A stretch of DNA of 64,000 bases from Brienomyrus brachyistius (lineage: Eukaryota; Chordata; Actinopteri; Osteoglossiformes; Mormyridae): the NCBI RefSeq assembly GCF_023856365.1, contig NW_026042393.1, positions 372,001-436,000 of the forward strand, written 5' to 3'. The notes under the pieces are model-generated. The model saw nothing but the letters and a program-made list of their open reading frames with translations. It was not told the origin of the DNA and searched no databases. Shown here piece after piece: positions 60,233 through 64,000 of the stretch (position 1 is the first letter of the stretch; each line of letters opens with the position of its first letter). The translations under genes were made by a program, and so were the position numbers.

Positions 60233-60763
60233 GAAATGACCAGCCAGTGTTAAGCTCGTTCGCTGAAAGGCAAAATGGAGCGGCTTGTTGAGATATGGCA
60301 AGTTCAGCAGTCAACAGAATTCATAATGTCTAGACGGGCTATTTTAACCAAGAATGCCTAGTGTGGAAAACATATCTGCCAGGCAAAGCTAGCCTTAAAG
60401 ATGACGACCAGATGTTAGGAAGGAAGGACATTCTAATTGGATAATGAGATGGAAATGCTTAGAATATCATTTCTATTCCGCTGATAGAAAAAAACACCGA
60501 AGTACTAGGGGCTTTCCTTTTTATGTTATATACTGTTTGGACACAGCCAGGAATTCAGTTAGTAAGACAAGAACGGCCATTTAGCTGGCAGTTCACCTCA
60601 TTGGTCAGCAGCCCAGAGTGAGGGCTGGTTTCCAGTTCTGTTGTCTGGTTTATGGCCAGCAGCTTTTTAAACCGTGGAAATCCTCCAATTCTCATGCTGT
60701 TGCATCATCACTAAATTGCATGTTAATGACACAGTGAATATGAGGTAGAAAAAAAGCATAATT
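60233..60763. other. Intronic AT-leaning unique sequence
   Basis: Unique DNA with AT-rich stretches; no exon or element was recognised. Confidence 0.6.
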
Positions 60764-61420
60764 TTCACCATGGCTGGGGAACGGGGCCACCTAGATCTCC
60801 ATCATTCCTCACCATGGCTGGGGAACAGGGCCACCTAGATCTCCATCATTCCTCACCATGGCTGGGGAACGGGGCCACCTAGATCTCCATCATTCCTCAC
60901 CATGGCTGGGGAACAGGGCCACCTAGATCTCCATCATTCCTCACCATGGCTGGGGAACAGGGCCACCTAGATCTCCATCATTCCTCACCATGGCTGGGGA
61001 ACAGGGCCACCTAGATCTCCATCATTCCTCACCATGGCTGGGGAACGGGGCCACCTAGATCTCCATCATTCCTCACCATGGCTGGGGAACAGGGCCACCT
61101 AGATCTCCATCATTCCTCACCATGGCTGAGGAACAGGGCCACCTAGATCTCCATCATTCCTCACCATGGCTGGGGAACAGGGGCACCTAGATCTCCATCA
61201 TTCCTCACCATGGCTGGGGAACGGGGCCACCTAGATCTCCATCATTCCTCACCATGGCTGGGGAACAGGGGCCACCTAGATCTCCATCATTCCTCACCAT
61301 GGCTGAGGAACAGGGCCACCTAGATCTCCATCACTCCTCACCATGGCTGGGGAACAGGGCCACCTAGATCTCCATCACTCCTCACCATGGCTGGGGAACG
61401 GGGCCACTTAGATCTCCAGT
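60764..61420. repeat. Minisatellite, 44-bp unit, about 15 copies, intronic
   Basis: The unit contains tcctcaccatggctggggaa and cagggccacctagatctcca, then tcat. It is very homogeneous: the main changes are cggggcc, aggggcacc and gctgagg. Each unit has CACCATGG, a strong start-codon context. Confidence 0.97.
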
Positions 61421-62116
61421 CAGCAAGGATATCAAGTGGAAAATCCAGTGGGCCATGCAGCAGGAGGAAGTGAGGGAAAGAGAAAGAGAGAGCGCATATA
61501 CTCAGCATGTGGCAGGCCGCACTGCATGATGAAGCGGGAACCTACTGAGGACACTGTATAGCCAGTTCTGAGGAGGGTGGGACAGAGGCTGGTGGAGGGT
61601 AAATGTGCTGTCCTCGGGACAGTTTGGCGATGGCGGGATGAGGGAGAGTGACGTCTGGAAGCATAGCAGAGACATAGAGACACACGTACCGGTGATATCA
61701 GTGACAGGGGCCACTCTGACTCTGCGTAAAGTTTGATCTGTATCGGCTTTGCCTGTCTGAGGGGCTCAGACTGTCCCCAGCACCAGCAGGCTGACTCTCC
61801 ACCTTCCAGCCACACAGAGCTGCCAACTCCATTCTCCCAGAGGTTAATCTGCTGAAAAATACGCTGCATCAAAAATTACAATTCCAGTCAGTGAAAGAGA
61901 GTAATTCACCTCTCCCGAAGCTGATAGGCCCCCTGTGAGCTGGTAAAGACGTACCCCCACCTGTCTGCAGATTTGCAGTGACACCCTTGTGAGGCACAGG
62001 GCTGCCAGCCTTCACAGAGTGCTGGCCTCAGCTGGGGTTTGGCTGCCTCCCACAAGGTTCCCATCAGCCTGGCCCTGTCAAAGCGCAGACACACATGTCG
62101 TAAGGCACATATATGT
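61421..62116. other. Intronic unique sequence
   Basis: Unique mid-GC DNA; no exon was recognised. Confidence 0.55.
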
Positions 62117-62785
62117 ACAGGGGATACGTGGAGGGGATACGTGGAGGGGAACGCGCAGGGGATACGCGCAGGGGATACGCGCAGGGGATACGCGCAGGGG
62201 ATACGCACAGGGGATACGCACAGGGGATACGCACAGGGGATACGCAAAGGGGATACGCAAAGGGGATACGCAAAGGGGATACGCGCAGGGGATACGCGCA
62301 GGGGATACTCACAGGGGATACGCGCAAGGGATACGCGCAAGGGATACGCGCAAGGGATACGCGCAAGGGATACGCGCAAGGGATACGCGCAAGGGATACG
62401 CGCAAGGGATACGCGCAGGGGATACGCGCAGGGGATACGCACAGGGGATACGCACAGGGGATACGCGCAAGGGATACGCGCAGGGGATACTCACAGGGGA
62501 TACTCACAGGGGATACGCGCAAGGGATACGCGCAGGGGATACGCGCAGGGGATACGCGCAGGGGATACGCGCAGGGGATACGCACAGGGGATACGCACAG
62601 GGGATACGCGCAGGGGATACGCGCAGGGGATACGCGCAGGGGATACGCGCAGGGGATACGCGCAGGGGATACGCGCAGGGGATACTCACAGGGGATACTC
62701 ACAGGGGATACTCACAGGGGATACGCGCAGGGGATACTCACAGGGGATACGCGCAGGGGATATGCACAGGGGATACGCGCATGTA
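62117..62785. repeat. Minisatellite, 13-bp CpG-rich unit, about 50 copies, intronic
   Basis: The unit is gcgcaggggatac, with variants gcacaggggatac, gcaaaggggatac, gcgcaagggatac and tcacaggggatac in runs. Most units have two CpG. Runs of one variant (for example seven to eight gcgcaagggatac around 62323-62408) show local homogenisation. Confidence 0.97.
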
Positions 62786-63430
62786 CATAGAAGCCAATAC
62801 TGTAATAAATACCAGCAATGAAATACCTTTCCAAACCAATAAGTTAATAACTTTTTGACAATAATGTAATAAGTTATATTACATTATTGACTTTTATTGC
62901 ATCAAGAACGGAGAAATTTATTATGTTATTGACAGTTTGCATTACTGGTTGCTGTGCATGTAGCGCATTCGGGAGCCATGGTTGTGAGTGACTGAAACCC
63001 CACAGCCAAGGCGGCACAGGGAAGCGAGAATACAGACCGACGGTCCGACGGCGCTCTGCCTTGGTTCCCCTCCTCCACCTCACCGCTGGGCTAAAAGCTA
63101 CAATTCTGCAGAGGAACCATGACTAGGGGCTAAACCGCAGCTCCCGGGGACAGAGCAGTCACCCGGGGGGACAATGACACGAGGCAGAGTGCGTGCATGT
63201 CTCGGCGTGTCTGGAGTGAAGTCTGAAACGTGACTGCGAGTCGGATCCTGGGAGTGCGAGTGCAGCTACCACTGAGCTGTCATTCTCTGGCCCAGAGCCA
63301 GTGCCTTGAACCAAACCCATGAAAAAAACCCCAATCGCAGCGTTACCAAAATGTGCTAATGATAGGATGTGAGCAGCTCCATGCAGTCAACGCGTTTGCG
63401 CTCAGATTCCTCAGTGTTACAGGGCAGATC
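62786..63430. other. Intronic unique sequence
   Basis: AT-rich at 62790-62950, then mid-GC with moderate CpG. No exon was recognised. Confidence 0.55.
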
Positions 63431-64000
63431 TTTAAACCCGTACACACGAGCACAGGGTCTGACCCCATACACACGAGCACAGGGTCTGACCCCGTACACA
63501 TGAGCACAGGGTCTAACCTCGTACACACGAGCACAGGGTCTAACCTAATATACACGAGCACAGGGTCTGACCTTGTACACATTAGCACAGGGTCTAACCC
63601 CATACACACGAGCACAAGGTCCAACCTAATATACACGAGCACAGGGTCTGACCTTATACACATTAGCACAGGGTCTAACCCCGTACACACGAGCACAGGA
63701 TCTAACCTAATATACACGAGCACAGGATCTGACCTTGTACACACCAGTACAGGGTCTAACCCCGTACACACGAGCACAGGGTCTAACCTAATATACACGA
63801 GCACAGGGTCTGACCTCGTACACACGAGCACAAGATCTAATCCCGTACACACGAGCACAGGGTCTAACCCTGTACACACGAGCACAGGGTCTAACCTAAT
63901 ATACACCAACACAGGGTCTAACCAAATATACAGGAGCACAGGGTCTAAACCTGTAAACACGAGCACAGGGTCTAACCTCGTACACATGAGCACAGGGTCT
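63431..64000. repeat. Minisatellite, 27-bp unit in 81-bp trimers, continues beyond window
   Basis: The unit is acacgagcacagggtctaac plus cccgtac. In the middle three variants alternate (cctaatatacacgag, ccttgtacacattag, ccccgtacacacgag). The cctaata variant falls exactly 81 bp apart at 63544, 63625, 63706 and 63787. The array is cut by the window end. Confidence 0.95.

Larger units (their letters stand above)
57743..64000 (+). other. runx3: Start of the long P1-P2 intron of the RUNX gene, runs past the window end
   Basis: The intron begins with the GTGAGT donor after the P1 exon. I searched the rest of the window for the expected next exon (a phase-1 acceptor followed by S-T-S-R-R-F coding sequence) and did not see it, so the intron leaves the window. 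In known vertebrate RUNX genes the P1-P2 intron is tens of kilobases long and enhancer-rich. Here it contains unique sequence at 57.75-59.24 kb and four separate minisatellites (28, 44, 13 and 27 bp units), annotated individually. Confidence 0.75.

Overview
This is vertebrate, almost certainly teleost fish, nuclear DNA. Three things support that. The window contains degenerate copies of repeat families I recognise from fish genomes: a 5S-rRNA-headed SINE, a tRNA-type SINE, truncated non-LTR retrotransposon 3' ends and a decayed Tc1-like transposon. It also has many (CA)n tracts. Finally, it contains one recognisable vertebrate coding exon. There is no prokaryotic gene organisation, and none of the long open frames looks like a real gene. 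Almost all of them are minisatellites whose repeat unit happens to lack stop codons.

The one real gene piece is at 57685-57742 on the + strand. It encodes MASNSIFDSFSTYSSSFLR and then splits a codon at a GTGAGT splice donor. This is the distal (P1) first coding exon of a Runt-related transcription factor, closest to RUNX3. Everything from 57743 to 64000 is therefore probably the large P1-P2 intron. The 57 kb to its left is the upstream regulatory flank of the gene. No Runt-domain exon lies in the window.

Layout. 1-5.4 kb: AT-rich unique DNA, then a 12/48-bp array, then a 5S-headed SINE whose body has been amplified into a 63-bp minisatellite, then a 44-bp array. 6.2-14.1 kb: 52-bp, 31-bp and several degenerate arrays. 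15.4-19.3 kb: 68-bp and 24-bp arrays, the latter running into a retroposon 3' tail. 21.2-26.8 kb: G-rich, TTAGGG-like 51-bp, 83-bp and 39-bp arrays. 27.4-33.8 kb: a truncated LINE, the longest mostly unique stretch (28.0-31.6 kb) and a compound (CA)n array. 33.8-37.3 kb: a 62-bp array of about 56 units. 39.0-47.1 kb: 68-bp, 55-bp and 16-bp arrays with a SINE and a Tc1-like fossil. 49.3-56.1 kb: an 18-bp CpG-rich array, a 70-bp array and a 34-bp CA-rich array of about 70 units ending about 1.6 kb before the RUNX start codon. 57.7-64 kb (intron): 28-bp, 44-bp, 13-bp and 27-bp arrays, the last running off the window.

By my estimate about 43% of the window (roughly 27-28 kb) is made of some 29 tandem arrays with mutually unrelated units, many of which touch a transposon remnant. 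The unique islands between them hold candidate regulatory clusters: GATA/RUNX/FOX at 15.3 kb, repeated RUNX sites at 45.7 kb, GATA/E-box at 48.9 kb and TCF plus RFX X-box sites just inside the intron. The main point of interest is a developmental regulatory landscape that appears to have been heavily rebuilt by minisatellites, some of whose units carry consensus transcription-factor sites (RUNX, NF-kB, TGACGTGG). All copy numbers and boundaries were counted by eye and are approximate.
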